Assembly: GCA_963677915.2 (NCBI GenBank)
Contig: CAXXGE010000007.1
Location: 62,001 to 126,000 of the forward strand
Origin: G963677915 sp963677915
GTDB taxonomy: Bacteria > Bacillota > Clostridia > Lachnospirales > Vallitaleaceae
Length of the DNA: 64,000 bases
Direction: 5' to 3'
The position numbers were made by a program, and so were the translations under genes. Below are positions 9,253-17,724 of the stretch, piece by piece (position 1 is the first letter of the stretch; every line of letters starts with the position of its first letter). Under the pieces are notes generated by a model. It saw only the letters and a program-made list of their open reading frames with translations, searched no databases and was not told the origin of the DNA.

Positions 9253-9276
9253 TATGTAGTCTCCTTCAAATATAAT

Positions 9277-9546
9277 CTATCTGGCAATCAAAATCGACTT
9301 GTCAATCTTGTGCACAATTCTGCTGACGACACTTCCCAGTGTATATTTTTTCAAACCCTTTACACCGTGAGATCCGATGATAACGAGATCCGCATCGCCT
9401 TCAAGAAGTTCAGTGCATACCTTATCACCAAAATCATTGAGCAGACTCTTTGCCTCTTCCAGTATCACACGACTCCGTTCTTTGGCCTTTTCAATCGCTA
9501 TCATAGCATGTTCCGAACCGTCAACAGCAACAATAATCTTATTCAT
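9277..9546 (-). CDS. Shortened universal stress protein (Usp) family protein
   Basis: The protein starts MNKIIVAVDGSEHA and ends with the ATP-binding motif GSHG..(9)..GSVVSRIVH (G-2x-G-9x-GS), so it is clearly a Usp. It is only 89 aa, however, against about 140 for the family. Compared with a typical Usp, the segment after the first helix (strand 2 region) and the short helix before ADLVIIGSHG are both missing, and the reading frame stays open. No good ribosome site is seen before the ATG, and a terminator lies just upstream. It may be a minimal Usp or a decaying gene. Confidence 0.7.
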   Translation of the reverse strand: MNKIIVAVDGSEHAMIAIEKAKERSRVILEEAKSLLNDFGDKVCTELLEGDADLVIIGSHGVKGLKKYTLGSVVSRIVHKIDKSILIAR

Positions 9547-9585
9547 AAGCTTTTCGCTGCATTTGTCGTAGCAATTTACAACGAT

Positions 9586-9608
9586 AAAAGGTCCCTTACC
9601 GGACCTTC
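9586..9608 (-). terminator. Terminator after tRNA-Thr(GGT)
   Basis: Minus-strand stem AAGGTCC / GGACCTT followed by TTATCG, 17 bases past the tRNA end. It probably ends the tRNA transcript and also lies in front of the short Usp gene. Confidence 0.65.
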
Positions 9609-9624
9609 TCGTCGTTCTCTCTAA

Positions 9625-9697
9625 AGCTGGTGATGGGACTTGAACCCACGACTTCCTCCTTACCATGGAGGTACTCTACCGACTGAGTTACACCAGC
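9625..9697 (-). tRNA. tRNA-Thr (anticodon GGT)
   Basis: A 73-nt cloverleaf: acceptor GCTGGTG pairs with CACCAGC, D-arm CTCAGTCGGTAGAG, anticodon loop ATGGTAA between CCTCC and GGAGG, T-arm GTGGGTTCAAGTCCCAT. CCA is not encoded. Confidence 0.97.
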
Positions 9698-9703
9698 TTG
9701 TTT

Positions 9704-10291
9704 TTATAGACCTGTTTCTATCAGAATGCCTTCAACCTTCTTCTTGATACGCTGAAGGGCATTGTCTATCGATTTGACCGGTTTGCCCAGCTTCCTTGCG
9801 ATATCCACATAGCCGATACCGTCAATGTAGTAGGCCAAAACCTCTTTTTCGAACCTGCTGAGCTTGTCATCCATCTCGTGCTCGATGATGCTCAGGTTCT
9901 CCTCGCCGATCAGAAGATCCTCAGGGTTGTCCCTCTTGGACGACGGCAAGAGCTCCAACAGGGCCGTCTTGTCGTTCTCTTCTTCATAGGCCGGCTTGTT
10001 GAGTGAGACATATGAATTGAGAGGCATATGCTTAAGGCGTGTGGCAGCCTTGACAGCTGTAATCATCTGCCTTGTGACGCATAGGTCCGCAAAGGAATAG
10101 AACGATGCATCCTGGTCGTTTTTGTAGTCACGAATCGCCTTGAACAGGCCAATCATGCCCTCCTGTATGATATCGTCCTTGCCTGCTCCCATAAGGAAAT
10201 AGGATTTGGACTTCTTCTCCACAAGCAGCTTGTACTTGTGCATCAGATAATCAAGGGCGTGGTCATTGCCTTCTTTGGCCAGGTCCACCAC
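9704..10291 (-). CDS. sigH: RNA polymerase sigma factor SigH (sigma-70 family)
   Basis: Alternative sigma factor, in sporulating Firmicutes the early stationary-phase factor. Region 2 shows KDDIIQEGMIGLFKAIRDYK and the -10 recognition helix; region 4 shows the helix-turn-helix YVDIARKLGKPVKSIDNALQRIKKK near the C-terminus. The place at the end of cysE-cysS-mrnC-..-rlmB matches the Bacillus order. The GTG at 10291 is probably not the true start: the frame continues upstream with residues typical of the family (..AFKEFKDYPDEK), and a GGAAGAGG site lies near 10345 before non-ATG codons such as ATT or ATA. About 18 residues may be missing from this call. Confidence 0.88.
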   Translation of the reverse strand: MVDLAKEGNDHALDYLMHKYKLLVEKKSKSYFLMGAGKDDIIQEGMIGLFKAIRDYKNDQDASFYSFADLCVTRQMITAVKAATRLKHMPLNSYVSLNKPAYEEENDKTALLELLPSSKRDNPEDLLIGEENLSIIEHEMDDKLSRFEKEVLAYYIDGIGYVDIARKLGKPVKSIDNALQRIKKKVEGILIETGL

Positions 10292-10415
10292 TTTTTCGTC
10301 AGGATAATCTTTGAATTCTTTAAATGCGATAATTCTTTCTATGACAATCAGCCCTCTTCCTTTAACAGCTAATATAGTATAACAGAAATGGAATTATTTG
10401 TTAAGCTGTTTTTTT

Positions 10416-11162
10416 CTATTTTTCCAACCTTTGGCGGAATGCCTCGTAAACCAGTATGCCGGCGGCTACAGAAGCGTTCAGGGAAGTGATTTCTCCCTTC
10501 ATTGGTATGCTGACCGTGAAGTCGCATTTCTCCTGGACCAGTCTTGATACACCTTTCCCCTCGCTGCCTATGACCAGGCCGAGAGGCCCTTTCAGGTCGG
10601 ACTTGAACATCTCCTGCCCATCCATGTCGGCACAGGCGAACCAGATGCCCTGCTTCTTCAGGTCTTCGATGGTTCTGGCCATATTGGTCACTCTGGCAAC
10701 AGGTGTGTATTCAATGGCGCCGGCGGACGTTTTGGCAACCGTCGCCGTCAGGCCGACCGCTCTCCGCTTTGGTATGATGATGCCATGGACACCGGCGATG
10801 TTGGCCGTCCTGATGATCGCCCCCAGGTTATGCGGGTCTTCAATACCATCCAGCAGCAGCAGGAACGGGGGCTCGCCTTTGTCTTCAGCTATCGCCAGAA
10901 TATCGTCCACCTCGACATACTCGAAGGCGGATACGACCGCAACGACACCCTGGTGCTTGCCGCCTTCGGCTAGCTGGTCCAGCTTTTCCCTCTTGACCAC
11001 ATTGACAAGAATACCGCTGTCCTTGGCCATCGCCATGATTTTCTTCACGGACTGGTCGTGGGCGGCCTGGTCCTGCACATATATCTTTTCCATGTCGTGA
11101 CCCGACTTGATGCTTTCAATCACAGCATTTCGTCCAATCACCGTCAATGTATTATTTTTCAT
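10416..11162 (-). CDS. rlmB: 23S rRNA 2'-O-methyltransferase, RlmB/TrmH family
   Basis: SpoU/TrmH-type knotted methyltransferase, 248 aa. It has the N-terminal L30e-like substrate-binding domain (GRNAVIESI..HQGVVA) and the SPOUT catalytic domain. The three motifs are visible: DGIEDPHNLGAIIRTA, then GSEGKGVSRLV and finally ITSLNASVAAGILVYE. RlmB methylates the ribose of G2251 (E. coli numbering) in the peptidyl-transferase P-loop; assignment to RlmB instead of a tRNA or other rRNA target rests on full length and its place between mrnC and sigH. Confidence 0.9.
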   Translation of the reverse strand: MKNNTLTVIGRNAVIESIKSGHDMEKIYVQDQAAHDQSVKKIMAMAKDSGILVNVVKREKLDQLAEGGKHQGVVAVVSAFEYVEVDDILAIAEDKGEPPFLLLLDGIEDPHNLGAIIRTANIAGVHGIIIPKRRAVGLTATVAKTSAGAIEYTPVARVTNMARTIEDLKKQGIWFACADMDGQEMFKSDLKGPLGLVIGSEGKGVSRLVQEKCDFTVSIPMKGEITSLNASVAAGILVYEAFRQRLEK

Positions 11163-11171
11163 ATTTCAACC

Positions 11172-12749
11172 TCATTTTCTTGCAAGCTTCTCGGGAAGCA
11201 GCGCCAGATCCTCTTCATCAATTGCCTTAAGCAGCAGTAGTCCAGCAAAATAAACAGCCATGCCTACCATGACACCGGCCAGGGTTGCGGCTGCATTGCT
11301 TCCGACTGCATTATGCACAGCCACATAGACGCCTTTTACAATTATACCCATCAGTGCTGCACTCACGACAGGTTTGATGAGGATTTTCACCCAGTGTGTC
11401 TTGTGGGGTATTTTCACTTTGATATAGCCGAAACACAGCAGTGCGAAAAGAAGATAGTAAGCGATCGTGCTGTAGACCGCAGCGTCCGCGCCGTATCCAG
11501 CAGGCAACATCGTCACATTCATTGCAAATTTCAGGGCAACTGCCGCTCCCAGCGCGACCAGGGCCACCTTGTGATCGCCGATGCCCTGCAGCATGCTTGC
11601 CAGCGTCTGTCCCACAATCAGGAAGATCAGGCTGACCGCATACATTTCGAGGAAATGGGCGCCTTTGGGCGAATTGGGAAACAGGAAGATGATCAGCGGC
11701 TGGGCCAGCGAAATGATGCCCGCAGCAGCCGGCAGCGCGAAAATCATCGACACCCGTATACCCACGTTGATATTCTCGGCAAGGCCGTCTTTTCCCATTT
11801 TGGCATGGGCCCCGGATATGGCCGGCACCATGCTGGCGCTGATAGCCAGGCTCATTGTCATCGGTACGTTGATGATGCTTTGCAGCTTTCCGAACCTTCC
11901 AACGATGATCCTGATTTCCTCCTGGGTCCATCCGGCAGCGCCTAGACCATTGTAGATGGTCGCACTGTCGATGAACCGCATCAACGAATAGGATGCGGCG
12001 ACAATCGTCACCGGGATCGCGATTTTTAGCAGTTTCTGTGTCACATGACGTCTTTTTTCCTGAACAACCGGCGTCGTATCCATTGCCATCATCTCATAGA
12101 TCTCAGCCTTGCTCCGTTTGTATTGCCATAACATATAGAGCGCCGAAAGAAGGATACCCGACGATGCACCAACCGCCGCTCCGGCAATGGCTATATGGAT
12201 CGGCTGCCCCATTCTCATCATAAGCACGACAAGGGAAACACCGATGATGACCTTCCCTGTGTTTTCGATCATCTGTGAAAATGCCGACGGCTTCATCTGG
12301 TGCATGCCCTGGAAATAGCCTTTGATGGCCCCCGAAATCCCGACAAATACCGGTGAGATACTGAAACCGATGATGACATAGCGGTAACTGTTGTCCCAGC
12401 GGAACAACCGGATCATACCCTGGATTCCCGCAAGCAGGAGCAGGGTCATCAGGGCCCCGAAGACGACAGAAAGCACAAACCCTTTTTTAAAATAGAAATG
12501 GGCACGCTTGTAATGACCGTTGCACCACTCTTCGGCTATAATTTTGGAAATCGTGTTCGGTATGCCGATGATTGCCATAGACGTCAGCAGGGCGTATATC
12601 GGATAGATGGTTTCATAGTAGCCGAAACCCGCCTCACCCGCCAGGTTGGTCAGTGGAATCTTGTAGAAGATACTGATCACCTTTGCCGCCAAACCTGCAG
12701 CCGTTAGGATGAGGGTACCTTGTATGAAACGGTTCGTCTGTCTACTCAT
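11172..12749 (-). CDS. Polysaccharide flippase of the SpoVB/MurJ (MATE/MVF) family
   Basis: A 525-aa membrane protein with about fourteen hydrophobic segments, starting RFIQGTLILTAAGLAAKVISIFYKIPLTN, typical of SpoVB/YtgP/MurJ-type lipid II or oligosaccharide flippases. It overlaps the mrnC stop by 8 bases and runs toward rlmB 9 bases on, so it belongs to the cysE-sigH operon. In Bacillus this place holds the NYN-domain gene yacP between rlmB and sigH, not a flippase, so the operon differs here. Whether it serves vegetative wall or spore cortex synthesis cannot be told from sequence. Confidence 0.88.
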   Translation of the reverse strand: MSRQTNRFIQGTLILTAAGLAAKVISIFYKIPLTNLAGEAGFGYYETIYPIYALLTSMAIIGIPNTISKIIAEEWCNGHYKRAHFYFKKGFVLSVVFGALMTLLLLAGIQGMIRLFRWDNSYRYVIIGFSISPVFVGISGAIKGYFQGMHQMKPSAFSQMIENTGKVIIGVSLVVLMMRMGQPIHIAIAGAAVGASSGILLSALYMLWQYKRSKAEIYEMMAMDTTPVVQEKRRHVTQKLLKIAIPVTIVAASYSLMRFIDSATIYNGLGAAGWTQEEIRIIVGRFGKLQSIINVPMTMSLAISASMVPAISGAHAKMGKDGLAENINVGIRVSMIFALPAAAGIISLAQPLIIFLFPNSPKGAHFLEMYAVSLIFLIVGQTLASMLQGIGDHKVALVALGAAVALKFAMNVTMLPAGYGADAAVYSTIAYYLLFALLCFGYIKVKIPHKTHWVKILIKPVVSAALMGIIVKGVYVAVHNAVGSNAAATLAGVMVGMAVYFAGLLLLKAIDEEDLALLPEKLARK

Positions 12750-13161
12750 CGGCCAGCCCTTTCGCTGTCAAATCCACGATTCGCTTGTAGTCTTTCTTCA
12801 AATAGAGGTAGCCGATTAACGCTTCGAATCCCGTGGCCATCTTGTATGTGATGATGTCCGTGTTCTTGGGCACTGTACCGGATTTCGCGTTCCGTCCCCT
12901 TTTATAGACCGATATTTCCTCTTCGCTCAGCATGGTTTCGATCCTGTTGATGATGGTCGCCTGATAGGCTGCCTTTACGTATTCCCGTGCATCTTTATGC
13001 AATTTGTGGGTCTGCCTGTTGCCGTGGCTCATCACAATACTTCTTATTATCAAGTCATAGACAGCGTCGCCGATAAAAGCCAGCGCCAGTGGCGAATAGC
13101 TTTTCGGGTCCATTGTCTTCATATTCATTTGTTCTTCCATGTAGTCCCACAAATTCTCCAT
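12742..13161 (-). CDS. mrnC: Mini-ribonuclease III MrnC
   Basis: Small RNase III-like enzyme lacking the double-stranded RNA-binding domain; in Bacillus it removes the flanks of 23S precursor rRNA. The 139-aa protein shows the catalytic-domain signature ALAFIGDAVYDLIIR and the second metal-site motif GFEALIGYLYL. ATG at 13161 is used; a TTG one codon earlier is equally compatible with the AGGA site overlapping the cysS stop. The next gene overlaps its stop. The nearby rRNA operon has a 23S insertion with a long duplex, a plausible RNase III-type substrate. Confidence 0.93.
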   Translation of the reverse strand: MENLWDYMEEQMNMKTMDPKSYSPLALAFIGDAVYDLIIRSIVMSHGNRQTHKLHKDAREYVKAAYQATIINRIETMLSEEEISVYKRGRNAKSGTVPKNTDIITYKMATGFEALIGYLYLKKDYKRIVDLTAKGLADE

Positions 13162-13166
13162 CAATT

Positions 13167-14564
13167 CTACATCCTGTGGTATTTGACACCTTCCCTGGTA
13201 TCTTCCAGTATGATGCCTTTTTCCTTCAATTCGTCACGGATTTCATCGGCACGCCCGAAGTCCCTGTTCTTTCTTGCCGTCTGGCGTTCCTCTATAAGCG
13301 CTTCAATATCGTTGTCCAGAATGACTGCCTCTTTTTCGATGCTGATGCCGAGGACGTCGCTCAGTCCCGAGATTCCGTCCAGCACAGCTTCAACGTATGC
13401 CTTAGAGCTTTCAGCTGTCGCAGTGGAGTTGGACATACGTATCATTTCGAATATGACCGCGACGGCATCAGCTGTATTGAAGTCATCGTCCATAGCCTCT
13501 TCAAACTTCTGCTTGTACTGTGGCAGCAAAGCCAGGTTTTCCTCTTCAGACGCCCGAACGTCTTCCGTCAGTTCCAGCGTGAGCAGGTGCTTCAGGTTTT
13601 CAACGCCGTTCCGTATTCTTTCCAGTCCGCTTTGGGCGGCATCCATAAGCTCTCTGCTGAAATTAAGCGGACTCCTGTAATGGGCGTTCAGCATAAAGAA
13701 CCGTATCACTTCATACGGATATTCCTCGCTGATTTCCCTGACAGTGAAGAAGTTACCCTCCGATTTGGACATTTTCCTGTTGTCTACGTTGATAAAGCCG
13801 TTGTGCAGCCAGTACTTGACAAAAGTCTTGCCGTTGGCCGCCTCGCTCTGTGCGATTTCATTCTCATGGTGGGGGAAAACAAGGTCCGCGCCGCCCGCAT
13901 GGATATCGATCGTCTCGCCAAGGTATTTCCTGGACATGGCCGAACACTCTATATGCCATCCCGGACGTCCTTCGCTCCATGGCGATTCCCAGAAAACTTC
14001 CCCTTCTTTCTTCGGTTTCCAGAGGACAAAATCAGAAGGGTGGCGTTTCACATCGTCGACGGCGATTCTGGCACCGGCTTCGAGTTCCTCTATATTCTTC
14101 TTCGACAGTTTCCCATAGCCTTCAAACTTGGACGTATCGAAGAAAACCGTTCCCTCGTTCTCGTACGCGTAGCCTTTTTCCATCAGCGTTTCGATCATGT
14201 CGATGATTTCCGGCATTTCCTCCGTAGCCTTCGGGTGAACCGTCGCTACATGGACACCGAGGCCTCTCGCATCCGTCTCGACTTCCCTGATGTATTTCTC
14301 GGCAACTTCCTGAGCCGTGATTCCTTCCTCGATCGACCTGTTGATTATCTTATCATCGACGTCCGTATAGTTCTGCACATAGTTGACGTCATAGCCTTTG
14401 TATTCGAAATAGCGCCTTACCACGTCGAACATGATGAAGGGTCTCGCGTTCCCTATGTGCATGTAGTTGTAGACTGTGGGTCCACAGACATACATGGAGA
14501 CTTTTCCCGGCTCGATCGGTTCAAAGGTTTCCTTTTTCCTGTTCAAAGTATTGTAAAGCTTCAT
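13167..14564 (-). CDS. cysS: Cysteinyl-tRNA synthetase
   Basis: Class I synthetase charging tRNA-Cys, 465 aa. The HIGH motif is NYMHIGNARPF near residue 35, the KMSKS loop is RKMSKSEGNF, and the zinc-site Cys of YVCGPTVYN is present near residue 28. The C-terminal anticodon-binding domain is complete. ATG at 14564 is preferred: an AAGGAG site sits 5 bases upstream, and the alternative GTG lies inside that site. The start overlaps the cysE stop by 4 bases (ATGA), so translation is coupled. The operon is led by a Cys T-box. Confidence 0.97.
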   Translation of the reverse strand: MKLYNTLNRKKETFEPIEPGKVSMYVCGPTVYNYMHIGNARPFIMFDVVRRYFEYKGYDVNYVQNYTDVDDKIINRSIEEGITAQEVAEKYIREVETDARGLGVHVATVHPKATEEMPEIIDMIETLMEKGYAYENEGTVFFDTSKFEGYGKLSKKNIEELEAGARIAVDDVKRHPSDFVLWKPKKEGEVFWESPWSEGRPGWHIECSAMSRKYLGETIDIHAGGADLVFPHHENEIAQSEAANGKTFVKYWLHNGFINVDNRKMSKSEGNFFTVREISEEYPYEVIRFFMLNAHYRSPLNFSRELMDAAQSGLERIRNGVENLKHLLTLELTEDVRASEEENLALLPQYKQKFEEAMDDDFNTADAVAVIFEMIRMSNSTATAESSKAYVEAVLDGISGLSDVLGISIEKEAVILDNDIEALIEERQTARKNRDFGRADEIRDELKEKGIILEDTREGVKYHRM

Positions 14565-15286
14565 ATGCACTCCTTACTGTCATCTTCTTCCATGTCGCAG
14601 AAACGGCACTTATTCGCTGCCATTCTTTCAATATCTTCTTCGCTGAGATCAATCTTCTCTTTGTGCTCAAGCCGCTCGATCCGTATCTGCAGTCGGCAGA
14701 TCTCCTGCTTGACCGGGTCCGGCAGATGGATCTGGTCCAAGGTGTCCTGCGGATGGATGACCTTCTGGTCATGGCGCCTGACGATTCTTCCCGGGATGCC
14801 CACGACTGTGCAGTTTTCCGGAATCTCCTGCAGCACCACAGAACCGGCGCCGATCTTGCAGTTGTCTCCAATCGTAAAGGATCCAAGAATCTTGGCCCCC
14901 GCACTGATCATGACGTTGCTGCCGATAGTCGGATGCCTTTTGCCATGTTCTTTTCCTGTTCCTCCCAGGGTCACCCCCTGGTATATTGTCACATCATCGC
15001 CTAGAATTGCCGTTTCGCCGATCACCACCCCATGGCCATGGTCAATAAACAGGCCTTTGCCGATTTGAGCGCCTGGGTGGATTTCAATTCCCGTTTTCCT
15101 CACTGTGCGTTGGGAAATCCATCTGGCAAGGAAATAGTGTTTTCTCAAAAAGAACCAGTGGGCAATCCTGTATCTCAGTATTGCATGGAAACTCGGATAA
15201 AGAAAGACCTCCATCGTCGTTTTAATTGCCGGATCCCGCTCTTTAATAACCGCAATCTCCTCTTTTATGAAATCGATTATATTCAT
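14561..15286 (-). CDS. cysE: Serine O-acetyltransferase CysE
   Basis: Makes O-acetylserine from serine and acetyl-CoA, the first step of cysteine synthesis. The 241-aa protein has the N-terminal helical domain and the left-handed beta-helix of hexapeptide repeats (GIEIHPGAQIGKGLFIDHGHGVVIGE onward). The catalytic His is in DHGHGVVIGETA. Its C-terminus is longer than usual and ends in a charged tail with a CRFC pair and a further Cys near the end, which might respond to redox or metal; that is speculative. First gene of the Cys T-box operon. Confidence 0.95.
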   Translation of the reverse strand: MNIIDFIKEEIAVIKERDPAIKTTMEVFLYPSFHAILRYRIAHWFFLRKHYFLARWISQRTVRKTGIEIHPGAQIGKGLFIDHGHGVVIGETAILGDDVTIYQGVTLGGTGKEHGKRHPTIGSNVMISAGAKILGSFTIGDNCKIGAGSVVLQEIPENCTVVGIPGRIVRRHDQKVIHPQDTLDQIHLPDPVKQEICRLQIRIERLEHKEKIDLSEEDIERMAANKCRFCDMEEDDSKECI

Positions 15287-15307
15287 GCTATCCCTCCTCG
15301 TCGCTCA

Positions 15308-15545
15308 GAAAAATAAAAATCGCCTCTTAAACACTAAAGAGACGATATTATCGCGGTTCCACTCTCATTGGAACGATCTGTTCCCACTCGAATCCGCTGT
15401 AACGTGCGGCCAACGGAATGCACTACTTCACTTTCGCACATTCAGCTCACGAATGCAGTTCATCCCTTCCGTGTTAAGGCTGTTCCACCCTATCAGCCTC
15501 TCTCTGAAACCTTTTCAGGACTACTCTTTCGGTCATCGCTTTTTA
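15308..15545 (-). promoter_or_regulatory. T-box leader, cysteine-specific, of the cysE operon
   Basis: The minus strand shows the T-box sequence GAGTGGAACCGCG, a stem I with the AGAGAGAGGCTGATAGGG region, and a terminator ATCGTCTC / AGAGGCGAT followed by a T-rich run. The specifier bulge reads GAAC-TGC-ATTC, so the codon is TGC (Cys), matching cysE and cysS. Uncharged tRNA-Cys would stabilise the antiterminator and switch the operon on. Confidence 0.93.
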
Positions 15546-15560
15546 TTCTTCTATTATGCT

Positions 15561-15773
15561 TAATATACTCCAATTTACGCCGCTCGTCAAGACTGCCCCG
15601 GCTTGTACGCCAGGGCAGCAGGCCGTCTAGTATGCTGTATCACTGCAGTGTGTTCAAATAGTATCTGGCATCAGCAGCTCTCGTTACATTCGGGTATTTG
15701 CTAAGGAACTCGTTGAAAAGCCTTATAGCCGTACTCTCGTCACCGGCCTTCTGATATGAACGCGCCAGGAAAT
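15561..15773. repeat. 213-bp direct repeat, copy 1 (long target-site duplication of the IS)
   Basis: Identical, base for base as read, to 17725-17937. It holds the last 44 codons and stop of the TPR gene, the sequence after it and the cysE promoter. It directly flanks the left end of the insertion sequence. IS1634-family elements are known for target duplications of hundreds of bases, which explains it. The TPR fragment here is therefore not a separate gene. Confidence 0.9.
15562..15590 (-). promoter_or_regulatory. Promoter of the cysE T-box operon
   Basis: TTGACG (15585-15590) and TATATT (15562-15567) with a 17-base spacer. It lies at the very edge of repeat copy 1, so an identical promoter also exists at 17726-17754 in copy 2. 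Confidence 0.8.
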
Positions 15774-15837
15774 CCCGTCTTTCGAAGTTAGCACCATAAT
15801 TCTTTAGGAGCAAACCTCATATCAAACACCTACAAAC

Positions 15838-15859
15838 GCCTTAAAATAAGGCTTTTTTT
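15838..15859 (+). terminator. Terminator inside the left end of the IS
   Basis: GCCTTA / TAAGGC stem with a short loop and T7. It sits upstream of the transposase promoter and probably blocks transcription entering from outside, a common safeguard in insertion sequences. Confidence 0.75.
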
Positions 15860-15873
15860 GTTGCTAAAAACAC

Positions 15874-15902
15874 TTGCAAAATTATTTTTTCTGCGATACA
15901 AT
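15874..15902 (+). promoter_or_regulatory. Transposase promoter
   Basis: TTGCAA (15874-15879) and TACAAT (15897-15902) separated by exactly 17 bases, 38 bases before the transposase start. Confidence 0.8.
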
Positions 15903-15940
15903 AATGGTGTTAGTGGTGCTAGTTTTCGATGGAGGTGTCT

Positions 15941-17617
15941 ATGGCCTATTTCCTTAAAAAAACCAAACAGAAAAACAGGACTTATCTTGCTATATATGAG
16001 AGCTTCTATAACCATGACAAGAAGGGTACTGCTCACAAGTGCTATAAATCTTTAGGGTCGATTGAGACCCATATGAAAAACGGCATTGCAGATCCTGTTG
16101 CTCACTTCCAAAAAGAAGTCGATGCACTTAACAAAGCCAAGAAAGATGTCGGTGTCAGGAAGATTTCCGACAAGTCTCCGATTCTCCATCTGGGTTACTT
16201 CCCTTTGAAAAGCATATTGGAGAAGCTGAAGATCAAGAAGTATGTCGATTATTTCAAGCTCACCAATGACTTTGAATACGATCTTTTCGAACTACTCTCT
16301 TCCCTTGTCTATGCCAGAAGTGTGCATCCATGCAGCAAGCACAGAACCTTCCACGAGGTATTGCCCAATCTCTATCATTCCTACAACTACTCCTATGACC
16401 AGCTTCTTGACGGCTTGTCTTTCCTTGGCAACAACTATGAAAAGTTCATAGAACTGTTCACTGCACAGGTAGAAGGTGTGTATGGCATCGATACTTCAAA
16501 AACCTATTTCGACTGCACAAACTTCTATTTCGAAATCGATAGAGAAGATGACTTCAGGAAAAAAGGTCCAAGCAAGGAGAACCAACATTCTCCTATTGTG
16601 GGACTTGGTCTGTTGCTGGACAGCCATCAGATACCTGTCGGCATGAAAATGTACCCGGGTAATGAATCTGAAAAACCCATCCTTAGAGATGTCATCGATC
16701 AGTTGAAAAAACAGAACAACATTACCGGAAAGACGATACATGTGGCAGACAAAGGACTCAACTGCGCCCAGAATATCGCCTTTTCCAAAAGTAACGGCGA
16801 TGGCTATCTGTTTTCAAAAACTGTCAAAGGGCTCTCTGAAAAAGAAAAGGTGTGGGTCCTGCTCGATCAGGATTTCAAAGAGAGGAAAGACACGAACGGC
16901 AAGGTTCTTTATCGTTACAAATCCTGTGTCGACAAGTTCCCCTATACCGTGGAACATGATGGAAAGAAAGTCACTGTTCACCTGACAGAAAAAAGGCTTC
17001 TCACCTACAATCCAACTCTGGCTGCAAAAAAAAGATACGAAATCAACAGAATGGTTGAAAAGGCCAAAGCCTTAACCGCATCCCAGGCAAAGAGAAAAGA
17101 CTATGGGGAAACCGGAAAATACGTGAATTTCACTGATGACAAAGGGAACAAGGCTGCTGTAAGCATCAATCAGGATGCCATTGACAAAGATTTGATGTTC
17201 GCAGGTTATAACCTACTTGTCACCTCTGAAGTTGAAATGACCGACCTTGACATATATACCACTTACCACAACCTCTGGCGTATAGAGGAGTCCTTCAAGA
17301 TCATGAAGTCCGACCTTGATGCACGTCCTGTCTTCCTTCAAAAAGAAGAAACCATCAAGGGACATTTCCTTATATGCTATCTCGCTGTCCTTCTGGAAAG
17401 AATCCTGCAGTTCAAGGTGCTGGACAACCAATACTCCACATCGGAAATTTTCGGCTTCATCAGAAATTTCAAGGCCACTAAAGCCGAGACAAAATATATC
17501 AACACGACAACTTCCTCTGATTTCATTAATGATTTGTCACACATATTCGGTCTTCCGTTAACGAATTATTTTCTGACGGAGACACAGATAAAATCGATAT
17601 TCAACCATAAAGTATAA
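15941..17617 (+). CDS. IS1634-family transposase (DDE, IS4-like fold)
   Basis: A 558-aa transposase. Recognisable blocks are DTSKTYFDCTNFYFE with the first catalytic Asp, then DDFRKKGPSKENQHSPIVGL with the family's conserved loop, then TIHVADKGLNCAQN with the second Asp, and the C-terminal TYHNLWRIEESFKIMKSDL with the catalytic Glu of the YREK-like motif. The start at 15941 is set by GGAGG six bases upstream; an ATG 12 bases earlier overlaps that site. The frame is intact, so the element may be active. Family membership is judged from these motifs and from the long target duplication. Confidence 0.93.
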   Translation: MAYFLKKTKQKNRTYLAIYESFYNHDKKGTAHKCYKSLGSIETHMKNGIADPVAHFQKEVDALNKAKKDVGVRKISDKSPILHLGYFPLKSILEKLKIKKYVDYFKLTNDFEYDLFELLSSLVYARSVHPCSKHRTFHEVLPNLYHSYNYSYDQLLDGLSFLGNNYEKFIELFTAQVEGVYGIDTSKTYFDCTNFYFEIDREDDFRKKGPSKENQHSPIVGLGLLLDSHQIPVGMKMYPGNESEKPILRDVIDQLKKQNNITGKTIHVADKGLNCAQNIAFSKSNGDGYLFSKTVKGLSEKEKVWVLLDQDFKERKDTNGKVLYRYKSCVDKFPYTVEHDGKKVTVHLTEKRLLTYNPTLAAKKRYEINRMVEKAKALTASQAKRKDYGETGKYVNFTDDKGNKAAVSINQDAIDKDLMFAGYNLLVTSEVEMTDLDIYTTYHNLWRIEESFKIMKSDLDARPVFLQKEETIKGHFLICYLAVLLERILQFKVLDNQYSTSEIFGFIRNFKATKAETKYINTTTSSDFINDLSHIFGLPLTNYFLTETQIKSIFNHKV

Positions 17618-17645
17618 ACGAATCCCAAACTTCCAGACATTCAAA

Positions 17646-17681
17646 AGGCTGTTGCATTTCTGCAACAGCCTATCATTTTTC
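17646..17681 (+). terminator. Terminator after the transposase gene
   Basis: Perfect 11-base stem AGGCTGTTGCA / TGCAACAGCCT, loop TTTC, followed by ATCATTTTTC. Confidence 0.85.
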
Positions 17682-17724
17682 ATTAAGTTAGCACCATTTT
17701 TTAATGTCTGATACCAAAGTCAGG

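Larger units (their letters stand above)
15774..17724 (+). mobile_element. IS1634-type insertion sequence, 1951 bp
   Basis: A complete element between two 213-bp direct repeats. The ends are related as imperfect inverted repeats: left CCCGTCTTTCG, right (reverse complement) CCTGACTTTGG, 8 of 11 matching. A 12-base direct motif AGTTAGCACCAT lies inside both ends (near 15787 and 17687). The element has its own entry terminator, promoter, transposase gene and exit terminator. The intact gene and perfect repeats suggest recent insertion. Confidence 0.92.

Noticed and set aside
13089..15068. Very long open frame (659 codons) on the plus strand over cysS and cysE
   Set aside because: It lies wholly antisense to two well-conserved genes, has no ribosome site, and its predicted protein matches no pattern; a codon-bias shadow.
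15561..15773. Truncated TPR pseudogene before the insertion sequence
   Set aside because: The block is exactly identical to 17725-17937 and includes non-coding sequence on both sides, so it is a target duplication and not an independent broken gene.
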